A program made the position numbers and the translations under genes. Shown one piece after another: positions 1-8,904 of a stretch of 13,882 bases of DNA. The stretch's first letter is position 1. Every line of letters starts with the position of its first letter. The notes below the pieces were generated by a model. The model did no database searches, was not told where the DNA came from, and saw only the letters and a list, made by a program, of their open reading frames with translations. Source of the DNA: Ectocarpus siliculosus (taxonomy: Eukaryota; Sar; Phaeophyceae; Ectocarpales; Ectocarpaceae). The stretch spans positions 8,953-22,834 of the forward strand of contig FN648892.1 in NCBI GenBank assembly GCA_000310025.1, written 5' to 3'.

Positions 1-31
1 TGGCATTGATTGCACCGGTGTCCACTCGGCT

Positions 32-57
32 ACCCCTGGGGGACCCTTGGCAGGGGT
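32..57 (+). repeat. Hairpin 1 of the dispersed repeat, copy A
   Basis: ACCCCTG at 32-38 pairs with CAGGGGT at 51-57 around a 12-nt loop. The same hairpin, with the same loop length, occurs at 1148-1173 in copy B and 11448-11473 in copy C. Confidence 0.6.
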
Positions 58-184
58 TTAACCCTGCAGGTACCCTGTGGGGGGGTTGCACAGGGTTCGG
101 AGCGATGCCAACGTCAGAGCCTGGACCTTGGTAACGTGTTGTCCTTTGGTGGGGTCCATGGTGTTTACCTTGTACATGCCCGAC

Positions 185-221
185 ACCCTGTCCGGTGTTC
201 TCGGTGATGCCCTGACAGGGT
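185..221 (+). repeat. Hairpin 2 of the dispersed repeat, copy A
   Basis: ACCCTGTC at 185-192 pairs with GACAGGGT at 214-221 around a 21-nt loop. Copy B keeps both arms perfectly (1288-1295 and 1317-1324). Copy C keeps the loop length but has one changed base in the left arm (11622-11629 with 11651-11658). Confidence 0.6.
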
Positions 222-1140
222 CGTGAAGTAAACAATGTGACCACCCGGACGTTGTCAATGTTCAAGGCCTTGTCGGGGTTTCCCCTCATGAACCTGATAC
301 ACATCCTTTACCTTGTACGGGGTACCTTGTAAGGGTGGTAAAGTCCACAAGAAAACATGAACGACCTTGGTATGGTTAAGCGTTAGCACAGGGTTGAAGA
401 AGGAGACCTTGGCGATAGGTCGGTCCCCTGTACTGTGTTGAGGGGCGTCACCCTGCCGTCATGTTCGGTCTTGGTAAGGTTAACGGTTATTAGGTTGTTA
501 GTCTATGGCTGAAAACATGTTGCCTGGGCTACTGCTCAAGGCAAGCTTATAGCTCTCTTTTAACCGAGATGTGTAGTTACTCACCTTTCACCCACACGGA
601 TAATGCTCTTTACTCTCTGCGGGAGAGATGAATAGATCAATCATGTAGAACATGAGCACAATCAGTGCTATGCACATATACGACATACTTCAAGCGGGGA
701 ACATTATACTAGGTCCGTTCGAATCCCCGTGGTCACATATATATGTTAACCTGCGCCCTCCAGATACTTAATGGCGACCAAAGCGAAAAAAGTATCCAGC
801 ATCGAAAGCGAATAACCTCTGTTCGGATGTCTGGCCTGAAGGCTACCCGCCCCCCCGCCCCCTCTCCTCCCCCACATATACGATGTTGAGGGGCGCGCGC
901 CCTTCCATTTACTGGATATATAGTAGAGGCCTTCCGAGAGGGGCGAGGAGGCAGCATATCACACAGACAGGCACATATTTATGCTGGCCCCTGACCAACG
1001 TAGATAGATATAGCTCAAGGTGATACCGAACGCGAGATGAGTCCTCACGCGCATGTGGGCTCAGTTATTTGGCACGCCTCAAGTTTGCGTCCCGATGTCC
1101 TCTTTGTACTCACATACACACAATGCGTGGGCTATACCAT

Positions 1141-1655
1141 TAGGTTACCCCCTGGGGACACTTTGGCAGGGGGGGGGGCGGGGGCGAGGGTACAGGGCTC
1201 CTACCGATCACAAGGTCTGGGCCCGAAACTTGGTAAGGTGTTGTTGCGTCGGTGACGTCTAGGGCCTTCACCTTGTACATGCCCGACACCCTGTCCGGTA
1301 TTCTCGGTGATGCCCTGACAGGGTCAAGTGCCGAACAAGGTGAACACGGGAACTCTGGCAAGGTGGTAGGCCTTGACGGGGTTTCCGCTCATGAATCTGC
1401 CACTACCCTATCATCCTTTACCGGGCATCTTGTGGGACCTTCCCAGGGTGACGGTTGATACAAGGTAACGTGTTCAGCCTTGGTAAGGTGACTGTATAGT
1501 ACATGGTTGGAAATGGGGACATTGGGCTATGTATCCATCCTAACCCTGTACGGTGTTGAGGGGCGTCGTCCTGCCATTCAGTGTTGGGAACCCAATCAAG
1601 AAAGGATAGCATATGCGCCTTCCAAGAGGCGAAGATGCAGCACATCACACATTTA
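1141..1655 (+). repeat. Dispersed repeat, copy B (right part of tandem pair)
   Basis: This is the second copy of the family, in direct orientation and about 1.1 kb downstream of copy A. It is more compact than copy A over its 3' half. It contains hairpin 1 (1148-1173) followed by a G run (1169-1178), hairpin 2 (1288-1324), and two copies of a TTGGTAAGGTG-like motif (near 1230 and 1480). The final block, 1618-1650, matches 929-967 of copy A. No gene is supported inside it. Confidence 0.75.
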
Positions 1656-2396
1656 AAGCTATCTCCACTCACTTGGGTTGATTCATATAGACTTGATCTC
1701 TAATACATCGGAACCGCGAACTGTGTTTCTATCAGAACGAAGAAGTGCACAACAACAAGCTTTTCGAAAATATGAGCGTCGCGAGCCCTTTTCTACAAGA
1801 CCTCGCGGTCGACACGCCGACGACGAACATTGCTCTGGCATCGACGAAATACCTTCGTTACATACGTCGAAATTCTTCGCGGCCTCGTGTGTGTTGTGTG
1901 CCGCCCACCGTCAAATGTATTCGCATGAAAAAAAAAAATGAGCACTTCCCCCTGGTCCTGATGCTGTAATGCGCATTTCTACTAGATTTTTCTACTAGAT
2001 TCTCGTCCCACGCCCGTGACACCGAACCTTAGGTTCAGGAAACGACATGCATCCAGCACGTGCGAAGAGGGCTGGCTGGCGTTCGCCGGAGGTGTATATA
2101 GCACCGGTGGCGGGGACGGCGCAACCGGCGAGAAGCACACAGTGCGGGGGGAGTTTAACACAGAGGCAAGGGGGTGCGGCGGGGTTACCGAAGTGGACAT
2201 GATGTCTTATTCGCGATGTTGTTCGACAAAGTTTTTGAATGGGGCACGCGTCGATACAAGCATAATGTAGTGGGGCGCCTACCGGGAGCTACTGTATGTA
2301 CCTGTACAGCTCAAACTGACCGGAATAGAGGACAACGTGCCGTCGTCAGACGCAAATGTGGGTTATTGATAAATGTGTGGTCGATCTCACCTTGAG
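1656..2396. other. Intergenic stretch without a supportable gene
   Basis: Open frames here are under 90 codons, overlap on both strands, and show no motif. The stretch contains an A run (1928-1938), a perfect 13-bp tandem duplication (1976-2001) and a near-palindromic GAACCTTAGGTTC (about 2023-2035). It lies downstream of the stop of the minus-strand transposase gene, so it probably includes that gene's 3' untranslated region and perhaps the edge of the element, but I could not see a terminal repeat. Confidence 0.5.
1976..2001 (+). repeat. 13-bp perfect tandem duplication
   Basis: TTTCTACTAGATT occurs twice head to tail (1976-1988 and 1989-2001). The unit holds the near-palindrome TCTACTAGA. 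It could be a simple slippage product or a footprint near a transposon edge. Confidence 0.7.
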
Positions 2397-3622
2397 TCAG
2401 ACGAACGAGTCTTGGAATATGCTGTGATGGTGCTCATTCAAAAGGTACTTGTCATACTCGGCCGAGCCCGGGTCAGACAACTTGTATGTGTGTTTCCACA
2501 CTTGGCCACCACCTGCCGATGACGGGGCAATGCAGCATGTCCGCTTCGACGAGGTCCGCAGTACCTTGCCCTGCTCGTCGACATCTTCGCCCCGGGCGTT
2601 GACTGCTACAGGACACAAGTGGTAGAGGTGTACGTGTCGCCTGATAGCTGACACAGGCCAGACCGATGGACGCCCCCTTCCTCTTAGCAACATCGTTGGA
2701 TGCTGTGTCACCCCGTCCGGTTGGCGTCTATTTCCAGGGCCAGCCGACACATACTCGAACCCTAAAACAAACTCCGTCGTCGGGCGGTTGCTTCCTTGGA
2801 TGCGTTGGTTTCCAACATGTTGGAAGAAACAGACTATCTTGGTCATAGTAAGAGTGTCTACGCTGGGGTCGTCGTCGTACGGGGGCTTCCCCTTGTGGAT
2901 CTCCACATCCTCGCCAGACCCCGCCCCGAAAACCCACTCGTCGGGTGGGTTGGATAAATATGCTGCTCGCGCGTTCCCTCCTTTCCAACGCCCGCTGCCG
3001 CTGCTGCTCTTCGCGGAGGCGGTGTGATTAAACCTAGAGCATGAGACTTTTTTGTTTTCCAGCGTTAGTGGGTTTGTCCAGCAGTAGGGACAGCGCACGT
3101 CCATGCAAGGCTCTGGTCCAGAACGCCGCCCGCATCCATAAACGTTTCGGTACGCCTTGACCACCTCTACCATGCTTGGACGAAAGCGTCCCGCTGAGAC
3201 GACCTCCCGCCAAGACCCTGCGTTAGTGGTTGGTTGTCCCGCCTCATCGATAAGAGTTGCATCCCACAGTGCGGAACCCTGGTGGGAGCCTTCCAACTGC
3301 ACTCGAGTTGGCTCCGATGCAGCCGAAATGTCGCTCGGGTCCCCTAGTCCTCCCGGAAGTCCTCCCGACAAGTCTTTCATCAGCTGCAGTACGACTCGGA
3401 CACAGTCGACTCCGGGGCGAACGGTAACCTCCTCTCTAACTTTTGTCGAGCGGTTGTACTTCATCACAGAGTACGGTAAGCCGTTCGCCAGGGCATGCCA
3501 CGCGCACATGGTATTCATGTGGCGCATATAGTGCGCTGGGACGTCTCTCCCGCTGCTGGATTTGTTCGCCCTCTTGTGTTTCTGGGGGGCGAATTCCCCG
3601 CTAGAGGCGTTGGGCATGTGTC
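2397..3622 (-). CDS. Transposase exon H: catalytic Glu candidate and C-terminal domain
   Basis: This is a single 407-codon open exon with stop TGA at 2399-2397. The acceptor CGCGTCAG (CAG 3625-3623) follows a CT-rich tract. The two bases GA complete the Gly codon of exon G, then HMPNASSGEFAPQKHKRANK follows. Glu at 3596-3594 with the downstream basic HK..K pattern fits the third acidic residue of a DDE core. Later parts: CMDVRCPYCW then CSRFNH (possible zinc site), FVLGFEYVSAG, VSAIRRHVHLYHLCPVAV, and a tail LLNEHHHSIFQDSFV. The C-terminal part resembles BAH-like/His-tail regions found in large fungal-type transposases (recollection only). It could also be read as a separate gene starting at the ATG at 3617, but phase continuity favours one gene. 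Confidence 0.6.
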
Positions 3623-3803
3623 CTGACGCGCCAGCAAAAGGAGGAGGAGGCCATTGGGTCTAGAAATTGAATGCAGTTGTTGACGCGGCCGGGTCAAACG
3701 TGCAAGAGGTGCGGAGTGTCATTTCGAGGGATGTTCGCATAGAATAGTTGCACATAGGCTAAGTTTTCGCCTCGCGGCAACAGAGAACATCCCACAAACT
3801 CAC

Positions 3804-3894
3804 CGTGGTTCTTCACGGCTTCCGAATAGTGTAGGGTACTGTGCATTGAAGGCCTCACGCCGTCCTTCCCGATAACTTCCTTCGCCACATGCAC
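3804..3894 (-). CDS. Transposase exon G
   Basis: This exon has 30 codons plus one base. The acceptor is TATAG (3897-3895), entering in phase 0 after exon F. The donor is GTGAGT at 3803, after the first base of a Gly codon. It reads VHVAKEVIGKDGVRPSMHST then LHYSEAVKNH. A conserved HY...V..HG helix just before the catalytic Glu fits this transposase type. Reading through the donor gives 30 further codons and a stop, which I consider less likely because exon H joins in phase and continues the expected motif. Confidence 0.55.
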
Positions 3895-4187
3895 CTATAC
3901 ATATGTATGCAAGTATTTTCCGTACAACACATCGAAATATGGGGGGGGGCGTCATGCTCAATATAAAGGTGCCACACTGTGCGCCATTCGATACAATGTG
4001 AAACCTCGAGGAGGGGGGTCTTCGAGTTGCGCATACTATTAAGTATGGGTGGGCACATTGGGCAGCAAAATAGTTTTTTTGGGATGTTTAAATTACGAAA
4101 AAATACAGTCATATTTCGACGAGGGCATGGTGGGACTTAACCCACTAATACGGACCATTTCCATGTTGGAACGTCGTCTTGTCTCAC

Positions 4188-4367
4188 CATGTCTTGCGCA
4201 TGCTTGTGGAGCTGTTGCAGTTCCTCGTCGTTGTGGGAGGGTGCTCGCACCGCAAACGACAAGGCAGATGCGGATTGCACGAGCTTGAGTAAAGCCTCCC
4301 ACGCACCCGTCTGATTTCCCCAATTTGATTCCAGAGTCTTGACTAAGTCCTGCTTGAAGTATTTCAC
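4188..4367 (-). CDS. Transposase exon F
   Basis: This exon is exactly 60 codons with phase 0 at both ends. The acceptor CAACAG follows a very long CT-repeat pyrimidine tract, and the donor GTGAGA comes directly after an ATG codon, as in exon E. It reads YFKQDLVKTLESNWGNQTGA, then WEALLKLVQSASALSFAVRA and DEELQQLHKHAQDM. It is helical and acidic-basic patterned, consistent with the inside of the transposase core. I know no motif for it. Confidence 0.55.
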
Positions 4368-4382
4368 CTGTTGCGGACGGGC

Positions 4383-4448
4383 AGAGAGAGAGAGAGAGAG
4401 AGACACACACACAGAGAGACAGACAGAGAGAGAGAGGGAGAGCGAGTA
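4383..4448 (+). repeat. GA/CA-rich microsatellite serving as polypyrimidine tract on the minus strand
   Basis: (AG)n with an (AC)n interruption on the plus strand reads as (CT)n/(GT)n on the minus strand. It ends about 15 bases upstream of the exon F acceptor (4370-4368), so it occupies the polypyrimidine tract position of that intron. Confidence 0.8.
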
Positions 4449-4662
4449 GAGAAAGGGAGATGAGACTGATTTTGATCCATCTTTTTACGTGGAATACAAG
4501 AGCTTCCGCGGTGGCGTGGCAGACTTGTCTGTTTTTAAAGTATAGGCCGGGATTGCAATGTAAACGGGCGACCACATCGCACGGGTTTTGCCTTCATCAT
4601 ATAAGGTCTTCTGTACAGCTTTCATCATCTCAGGTGTTCTGCACACACGGCCAGTCTCTCAC

Positions 4663-4878
4663 CATGGACCACGAGCTTTGAAGCACCTGTCGGAAGACGA
4701 GTAGCATGATGGAGGACAGCAGCCACTTATTACTGCCCGTCAAGGAAGAGTAGTTAGTGACGATGTCCTTCAGTGGCTTCTCGCGTGGTGGGTACAAAGC
4801 GTGGCCGTGCTCCCTGATGATGGCCGACACGAGTTTCCGGCCAACCAATCTCGTGAGGATGAAACTCTGAACGAGGGA
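4663..4878 (-). CDS. Transposase exon E
   Basis: This exon is exactly 72 codons with phase 0 at both ends. The acceptor GTCCAG is at 4881-4879 and the donor GTGAGA at 4662. The protein is helical in character (SLVQSFILTRLVGRKLVSAI, then NKWLLSSIMLLVFRQVLQ). It follows directly on ESLHADAL of exon D, as expected for the helical insertion within the DDE core. There are no recognisable catalytic residues. Confidence 0.55.
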
Positions 4879-5224
4879 CTGGACGTTCTAGGGTGCGCAA
4901 TTAGAGAAAACACACGGTAAAGAGAACAGAGGGTGCGCATATGTCAAAGAAATTATGTGACGAGAAATATTCTATAGGGATACGCACAGTGGGGCTTGCG
5001 TATAACCCATGAAGTACTGTGAATCTACCAGGTACTCTGTAGCCCCGCCATTCATAATCTAATACACTCGCCTAGTCTCCACGACAGTGCACGAACACGA
5101 CCCCTGACGACTTTTTATGTCGCCGGCGACGCCGTATTATGCTATGGTAGGGGTTAGCCCGGTTGTATGGTATCGCCCGCGGGTACAACATTAAATACTC
5201 TACGTACAAATCGTTTCAATTTAC

Positions 5225-5602
5225 CAGCGCATCCGCATGCAGGCTTTCGACTGGGGTTGCCTTGAGTGCATCGAGCTTGACGATGTCGTGTAACGGCCAG
5301 ATTTCTTGTTCCGCTACTGGTGCCACGACGCCGAGTGTCCTTGAGAGGCTCGTTTGGGCCGTTGGCGTGGACGCCAACTCAGCCAGACGAAGTCTCCCCC
5401 TCAAAATCTGGCCTCTCGTTCTTCGATTTGATTGTATGTCATACTTAGCTGACCCCAAATCTCCGCGGTCGTCTCCGAATTGCTCCACAAGGCAGTAAGG
5501 GCACGGGTGCAGGGTGGAAGATGTGGGATGCTTGCAGTATAGAATGAGCGCTCGTTGGGGCGAGTCTGCCACAATCAGCAACATCCCGCCTCGGACAAAC
5601 AC
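5225..5602 (-). CDS. Transposase exon D: second catalytic Asp and CPYC knuckle
   Basis: This exon is exactly 126 codons with phase 0 at both ends. The acceptor TTAAGCAG lies after a pyrimidine-rich tract, and the donor is GTAAAT. It reads MLLIVADSPQRALILYC, then HPCPYCLVEQ, and near its end WPLHDIVKLDALKATPVESL followed by HADAL. The combination of an AD-x-PQR strand, a CPYC zinc knuckle and a TPVExLH motif about 90 residues later is the most diagnostic part of the gene for a tnp2/Plavaka-like transposase. The Asp at 5566-5564 is the candidate second catalytic residue. The intron before it is 161 nt. Confidence 0.65.
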
Positions 5603-5763
5603 CTGCTTAAGATAGACACACAGAGAACAGAGAGGATATAAATTTATCTATCTAGAATTCCGCCGTACTTTTACACAACGCCAAACACGTCAGCAGTAGG
5701 CCATCGATTGTGGTGCTCTAGTGGAAATTTGCATATATGAAGAGTAATACGATATACACGCAC

Positions 5764-6547
5764 CTCCACTTCCTTCCACCTTCCATCCCGATCCTGTACG
5801 AAAGCTCTGGCGATGCACCCCTTTTCAAGCTCATGCAAAATCTTAAATTGCAGAAGCATCTCCCCCTCGCTCGACGCCCCTGGAGAAGCGACTGTGGCAA
5901 CGTGTATCTCTTGCTTTTTCTCTGCAAAGCTAAGCTGTTCCACGCCCAGCTCAGGTACGACCCTCCCACCGATTTCTTGTTTCCGAGCCCATGTGCATTG
6001 AATCCGTCAATGTGGTAGTTGACTGGCACGCTCACGAACGGCCTGTTTGCGACGTTGTGAGAGTAATCGGATCCGCGGATGGCGAAAAGCGGTTCATCCA
6101 GAGTGCCCTCCAGCTTCCATGGCTCTGATCGTTTGTATTGCGGCGATGCCAATGATGCTGCGCCACCGGGTTCGTTTCGCTTCCGGTTTCCACCTCGATG
6201 CTTGTAGCGAATGACAAACGCTACACCAACAGCAGCCAGCGGTTGTATGTCGCCCACACGCTCCCCTTCTTTCCAGTCGGGGATTTTGCCTTGGCGATTT
6301 GTCACCTCGGCTTCCGGGTATATTTCGCACAAGTCCTGGATGTCGGTGGTCCCCACCTCCTCGGTAATGGACTTGTCTGTGTCTTGTGGGTCCCACACTC
6401 TCAGGAATTGCACGCCGTAGACTGTCAAAATCGCCCCACCACCGTCTTGCTCCCCCGCGACATCGATAGCAGGTATGAACGGGCGCACTGACGCTAACAT
6501 TTTCCCCTTTTCAGCATCCCAAAAAATCCCCCAAGACTCGGCAAATC
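5764..6547 (-). pseudogene. Transposase exon C: first catalytic Asp region, with frameshift
   Basis: The exon starts GF AESWGIFWDAEKGKM and runs open to about 5950. It includes GVQFLRVWDPQDTDKS, then FVSVPVNYHIDGFNAHG and KKSVGGSYLSW. The Asp of IDGFN (6008-6006) sits where DDE transposases of this type carry their first catalytic acid, followed by a GGxYLS strand. Between 5960 and 5935 the frame changes: the continuation QLSFAEKKQEIHVATVASPG and FKILHELEKGCIARAFVQ is two bases out. The net lesion is one inserted or two lost bases. The donor GTGCGT at 5763 follows the codons WKEVE in phase 0. Confidence 0.6.
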
Positions 6548-6572
6548 CTGTTTGTCGTTGTCACATTATTAC

Positions 6573-7664
6573 CATCATCTTGAGGTTGATGGGCTGCGAC
6601 AATTGCGACGTCGTTTACGTGAACTGTCCTCCCTCTCGATCTAGGCGGCCTAATACCGTCGTATCCATAGTGGGGGGTTGATCTAGCTAGGATGCCGTGC
6701 ATGTTTGCACGTCTTCTGTTGCCCACAGGCCTCTCTGGGCCACAAAATATGTGCTCAGAAGCCAGCCCGGATTGGATCGCCTCGTTTCTAGAAAGTTGCT
6801 TTCCTCCCAGGTTTTTTAAAAACGTCTTCATCGACGAGGAAGCTTCCAGCTGCCGTTTGATTATCAAGTTCGCCGGGACATCGTGCACAACTGAAGTGCT
6901 ATCGTTGCCCCCGGCAGCGATGGCGGTGGGTGAGCATCGCACGTCTCTCTTGTACACTTCATACAAGTTCATACAGTTGCGCATCCTAGCAACGAAGTGT
7001 TCGGCTTGTACGCCGTCTAGGTCGCTTATGTCAAACCCGCCCCCTGTTTTGGAGTCTTTGAACCGAAGCATAAACAAGAATCCGGCCAATGCCGCCCGTG
7101 ACATCTGCTCCTTGGTGACTAACTCCATCAACAGCAAATGGGAGAGGGTCGGAAAGGGGTATGTCGTCGATTTCGCAGCCTTTGTGTTAAACCTAAGGTT
7201 TGGGGCCCCTCCTTCCATGAGGACTGCACCTTCCGCTTCACAAATGGGCTTGTGGACATTTCCTAGGCGCCGCATGTGACTGTCACCTTCAGGGACACCT
7301 TCAACGGAATCTTCACCGGCACCATCACGAATTTTAGTTTCTTCGATACCACCATCCCTAACATCCAATATAGAGTCCCTATCGTCGCCAAAATCATTAC
7401 CGTCTAACAACATGTCAGCATTCGACCAGCCAATATCATCACCACTCCGGTCAGACCCTTCGCTGCTGCTGCAGGAGTAGTTTCTATCGCCTTCACCAAA
7501 TTTGCAATTCATCAGAAGTCGTTCCTGCAAGCTGATTTCGTTGTCGTCCTTCGCACGACCCCGCATAGCAAAAGCAATGCTATCTGCGTTTCGGATAATT
7601 TCCGCCGAGTTGCTGGCGGACGACGCCGCGCTACTGCGTGCATCGGATGAAGCACCCGCCATAC
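6573..7664 (-). CDS. Transposase exon B: acidic linker and pre-catalytic region
   Basis: This exon is about 363 codons. It begins after CCACAG (7667-7665) with GT ATG GCG. The first half is Ser/Ala- then Asp/Gly/Glu-rich and probably disordered. The second half is ordered, with the segment TYPFPTLSHLLLMELVTKEQ, then VHDVPANLIIKRQLE, then RSTPHYGYDGIR, GRTVHVNDVAIV. A YPF-then-helical segment followed by a PHYGYDG/VNDVAIV module is the kind of region that precedes the DDE core in tnp2-like proteins (my recollection). The open frame itself continues to a stop at 6511, but homologous-looking protein sequence resumes in another frame from 6547. Confidence 0.6.
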
Positions 7665-8200
7665 CTGTGGCGTGTGGGTGATATATCGCATTTGATGCTG
7701 AAATTACCGAACTTGAGGAAGCAGTATAGTAGACTAATAATACTTTAGACGCAAAATGCATCTATAAGTAACACCCGATAAGCTGACGTGACTGTGTGTA
7801 CATATTGCAGAGTAATCAATTAGCCTCTGTTCCGAATGGTGAAAATAAACCTATATATCTACGGCACGCGTAGTGGCTAAGGCCGCGCGCACTAACCGTA
7901 CAGAGTTTCCAGGAGACACCCAGCATATCCCCTGGACCGTTTAAGTATACTCCATTGCTCAACAACGAGGGTGATGTGCCTAAAGTTGTATTCACTAGAA
8001 CAAAAGTATTTCGACGAAACAGTAGTTGAATGCCACCATTTTCGGCGCCGCCCCTCTCTGTGCAAAATGTATGTTGTGGACGAATAAAGCACGGAAAACT
8101 ATCCCGGGTTAAAGTGGCATGATACATGTTGCAAGGACACGTACGATTCATCGATTAAGTGTTGCAGCGAGCCCCCATCATCCTGCATATATCACCATAC
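7665..8200 (-). other. Transposase intron between exons A and B
   Basis: This 536-nt GT-AG intron runs from GTATGG to CCACAG. It contains a 111-codon same-strand open frame (8151-7816) with no recognisable motif, which I treat as chance. Confidence 0.5.
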
Positions 8201-8453
8201 CTTCAGCGGGTTCGTCAACATGACTTGGGGAAGCAGACGCTTTCGATTCCCAACCGGCACTACCACGGTCATGATGGTATGTCGGCGGTACTGCTGTACG
8301 ACCCCCCGCCTCGTGACATCGGACATCGCCGGGGTGAAATCTAGCTTGGTGTTGACGTAACGCCCGCGTGTCACGCGCTTCCGTCCCGCAGAAACAGGCA
8401 AATCTTCCTTGTTTTTTATGAGACGTCGCCCGCTCCGCCTCGCGCCCGGCCAT
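8201..8453 (-). CDS. Transposase exon A: zinc-finger-like N-terminus
   Basis: This exon has 84 codons plus one base. The start is the ATG at 8453-8451, with an in-frame TAA two codons upstream. Residues 20-40 read C-x1-C-x12-H-x4-H (CFCG then RQHQARFH), a C2H2-like finger with unusually close cysteines, followed by CH at 46-47. DNA-binding fingers at this end are usual for large DDE transposases. The donor is GTATGG at 8200. The leftover G joins GT at the start of exon B to make Gly, so phase is kept. The Ser/Asp-rich tail runs smoothly into the linker of exon B. Confidence 0.6.
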
Positions 8454-8664
8454 TACTTATGTATACATATGTCAACTATCTGTGTTTTGCCTGCTGCCTA
8501 GACCACGGTTTCACGCACATTGCACGGGCGCGGCGTAGGAAAAAATAAAGTCGCGACGAAACGAAAAAAAAATATCGCCTTTTTTTTTTTGAAACCTTCT
8601 AATGGTTGAAGCTGTCCCACGTCAGAAAGCCTCACTCCCCACCCACCACCCACACAGACGCGAG

Positions 8665-8904
8665 TCATGCAACGGTAGGGATAGCACATTACGGCCCAAA
8701 ACCTTCGGTTATTCAGATGAATAACCAACCAATAACCTTCGAATATCAACTCCGATTTCAAATTTCAATGGCGTTTCATCTAGCCCATCGGATTACCTGT
8801 CACGTCATATTTTCATGTTGTGTCAATGTCCATTTCAGGCTGAGATATGGAGCTTCTCTCGTTTGAGACTCAGAAGGGATTCGTGCACCCCTACCGTTGC
8901 ATGA
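8665..8904. repeat. 16-bp perfect inverted repeat enclosing 208 bp
   Basis: TCATGCAACGGTAGGG at 8665-8680 recurs as its exact reverse complement at 8889-8904, with a weaker extension outward (CGCG on both sides). The right arm ends 12 bases before the ATG of the plus-strand gene. It may be the terminal repeats of a roughly 240-bp MITE-like element or a paired binding site. Confidence 0.7.
8707..8726. repeat. Perfect hairpin, 8-bp stem and 4-nt loop
   Basis: GGTTATTC AGAT GAATAACC. It lies inside the 8665-8904 inverted repeat, next to the CCAAT box. Confidence 0.6.

Larger units (their letters stand above)
1..967 (+). repeat. Dispersed repeat, copy A (left part of tandem pair)
   Basis: This is non-coding sequence that recurs in the same orientation as copy B (1141-1655) and in part as copy C (11441-11660). 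Blocks that match copy B by eye are 31-57 with 1146-1173, 169-221 with 1269-1324, 265-295 with 1368-1399, 427-457 with 1544-1574, and 929-967 with 1618-1650. Between 465 and 928 copy A carries several hundred bases that copy B lacks, including a C-rich run near 848-880. The left edge may lie outside the window. Short ACCTT/AAGGT-type motifs recur inside. There is no open frame of coding character and no transposase or reverse transcriptase motif, so the family is probably non-autonomous. I do not recognise it. Confidence 0.75.
2397..8453 (-). pseudogene. Eight-exon tnp2/Plavaka-like DDE transposase gene, frame broken twice
   Basis: I assembled this gene from exons A (8453-8201), B (7664-6573), C (6547-5764), D (5602-5225), E (4878-4663), F (4367-4188), G (3894-3804) and H (3622-2397). 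Apart from the B/C break, each junction is GT-AG and keeps phase. The product is about 1,400 residues. Domain order: zinc-finger-like N-terminus, acidic Ser/Asp/Gly linker, a conserved-looking region with PHYGYDGIR and FWDAEKGK, a DDE-like core, and a C-terminal exon ending in a His-rich tail. Candidate catalytic acids are Asp at 6008-6006 (IDGFN), Asp at 5566-5564 (VADSPQR) and Glu at 3596-3594 (SSGE). The layout resembles tnp2/Plavaka-type transposases of the CACTA group; that is motif recall, not a search. Frame breaks at 6572-6548 and 5960-5935 make this copy defective unless they are sequence errors. A transposase would act in the nucleus on its own element ends, which I could not find. 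Confidence 0.65.

Noticed and set aside
713-732. GTTCGAATCC-like box resembling a tRNA T-loop
   Set aside because: The flanking bases do not form a T stem, and no acceptor, D or anticodon arm can be placed upstream.
1678-1941. 87-codon plus-strand open frame
   Set aside because: It has no ATG-based start of good context, no motif, and ends in an A run; an overlapping frame of equal quality exists.
3157-3531. 124-codon plus-strand open frame
   Set aside because: It is antisense to transposase exon H and has no motif.
3694-3803. Read-through of exon G to a stop at about 3694
   Set aside because: Splicing at GTGAGT (3803) to exon H keeps phase and continues the expected transposase motif.
4383-4448. 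CRISPR-like or satellite array
   Set aside because: It is a simple dinucleotide microsatellite without spacers.
6692-7279. 195-codon plus-strand open frame
   Set aside because: It is the antisense shadow of transposase exon B, which has motifs and matched splice phases.
7816-8151. 111-codon minus-strand open frame in the A/B intron
   Set aside because: It shows no motif, and the exon A to exon B splice keeps phase without it.
1399-8900. CACTA/TAGTG termini for the transposase element
   Set aside because: Several CACTA strings occur, but none pairs with a matching inverted copy on the other side of the gene with flanking duplications.
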